Below are positions 63,994-64,000 of a stretch of DNA of 64,000 bases, one piece after another. The position numbers and the translations under genes were made by a program. Within the stretch, counting starts at the first letter, position 1, and each line of letters opens with the position of its first letter. Source of the stretch: Azotimanducus sp965220185. Its GTDB lineage: Bacteria > Pseudomonadota > Gammaproteobacteria > Pseudomonadales > Azotimanducaceae. The notes beneath the pieces are model-generated. The model made no database searches. It saw nothing but the letters and a program-made list of their open reading frames with translations, and was not told the DNA's origin. Location: assembly GCA_965220185.1 (NCBI GenBank), contig OZ244807.1, positions 1,674,001 through 1,738,000 on the forward strand, written 5' to 3'.

Positions 63994-64000
63994 CCAACTT
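63990..64000 (+). CDS. Start of a further gene, cut by the window end
   Basis: An ATG overlaps the preceding stop (ATGA) and reads MTN before the window ends. The overlap matches the coupling seen throughout this genome; nothing can be said of the product. Confidence 0.35.

Overview
The window looks like chromosome of a gammaproteobacterium that I cannot name more closely. The block gyrA-serC-pheA-tyrA, with ubiG and an MTA/SAH-deaminase-type amidohydrolase nearby, is a gammaproteobacterial arrangement. pyrE, nfuA, two LpxL-type acyltransferases, an AddAB-like repair pair and a BCCT transporter fit a Gram-negative heterotroph. The base composition is moderately GC-rich. Genes are tightly packed, and many neighbours overlap by 4 bases (ATGA).

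Layout. 1-5.8 kb: end of a prolyl oligopeptidase, a carboxylesterase, an enoyl-CoA hydratase, then ubiG, an amidohydrolase and a nitroreductase on the other strand. 5.9-10 kb: an accessory patch with higBA, a promoterless 5' copy of gyrA fused to the tail of a restriction-modification enzyme, a DUF433/DUF5615 toxin-antitoxin pair, unknown genes and relics of a DUF433 gene. 10-15.7 kb: intact gyrA, serC, pheA, tyrA. 15.7-18.2 kb: a XamI-type restriction-modification pair starting on the last base of the tyrA stop codon. 18.3-21.2 kb: enoyl-CoA hydratase, haloalkane dehalogenase, CoA-type Nudix hydrolase, peroxiredoxin. 21.3-24.4 kb: a Fic gene broken at a single CTAG by a 263-bp MITE and an IS5-type element. 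24.4-27.8 kb: HupE-like protein, peptidyl-prolyl isomerase, phosphotransferase-DUF6285 fusion. 27.8-28.9 kb: repeats and a secreted-protein gene with a 17-base homopolymer just after its start. 28.9-35.1 kb: a leftward operon of two acyltransferases, an MFS pump, an MBL hydrolase, an FAD oxidoreductase and pyrE. 35.2-43.7 kb: Spinster-type MFS, CPA2 antiporter, vapBC, nfuA, a 36-aa membrane peptide, a DAHP synthase with a likely attenuator, a second broken vapBC, and two enzymes of the homoprotocatechuate type. 43.7-50.5 kb: AddA/AddB-like repair pair and a CurA-type reductase. 50.7-54.8 kb: SDR, ThuA-like protein, BCCT transporter, fatty-acid hydroxylase, small membrane protein. 55.2-61.2 kb: an EF-hand/beta-barrel protein and a Gld-type ABC operon. 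61.6 kb to the end: DUF3108 protein, dienelactone hydrolase, and an inositol-monophosphatase-family enzyme.

The most unusual content is between genes. Two arrays of perfect hairpins (54911-55126 on +, and 61328-61422 on -) share three hairpins. These differ by compensatory base changes while the apical loops, including AGGA, stay the same. Several hairpins of the first array show ACATGGATGT or AGGA at the tip, like targets of the RNA-binding regulator CsrA/RsmA. Other points of note are the nearly identical gyrA 5' duplication, a probable leader-peptide attenuator before the DAHP synthase gene, a candidate phase-variable gene, and dispersed repeats that have added C-terminal tails to two proteins. 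No tRNA, rRNA or CRISPR array was seen.
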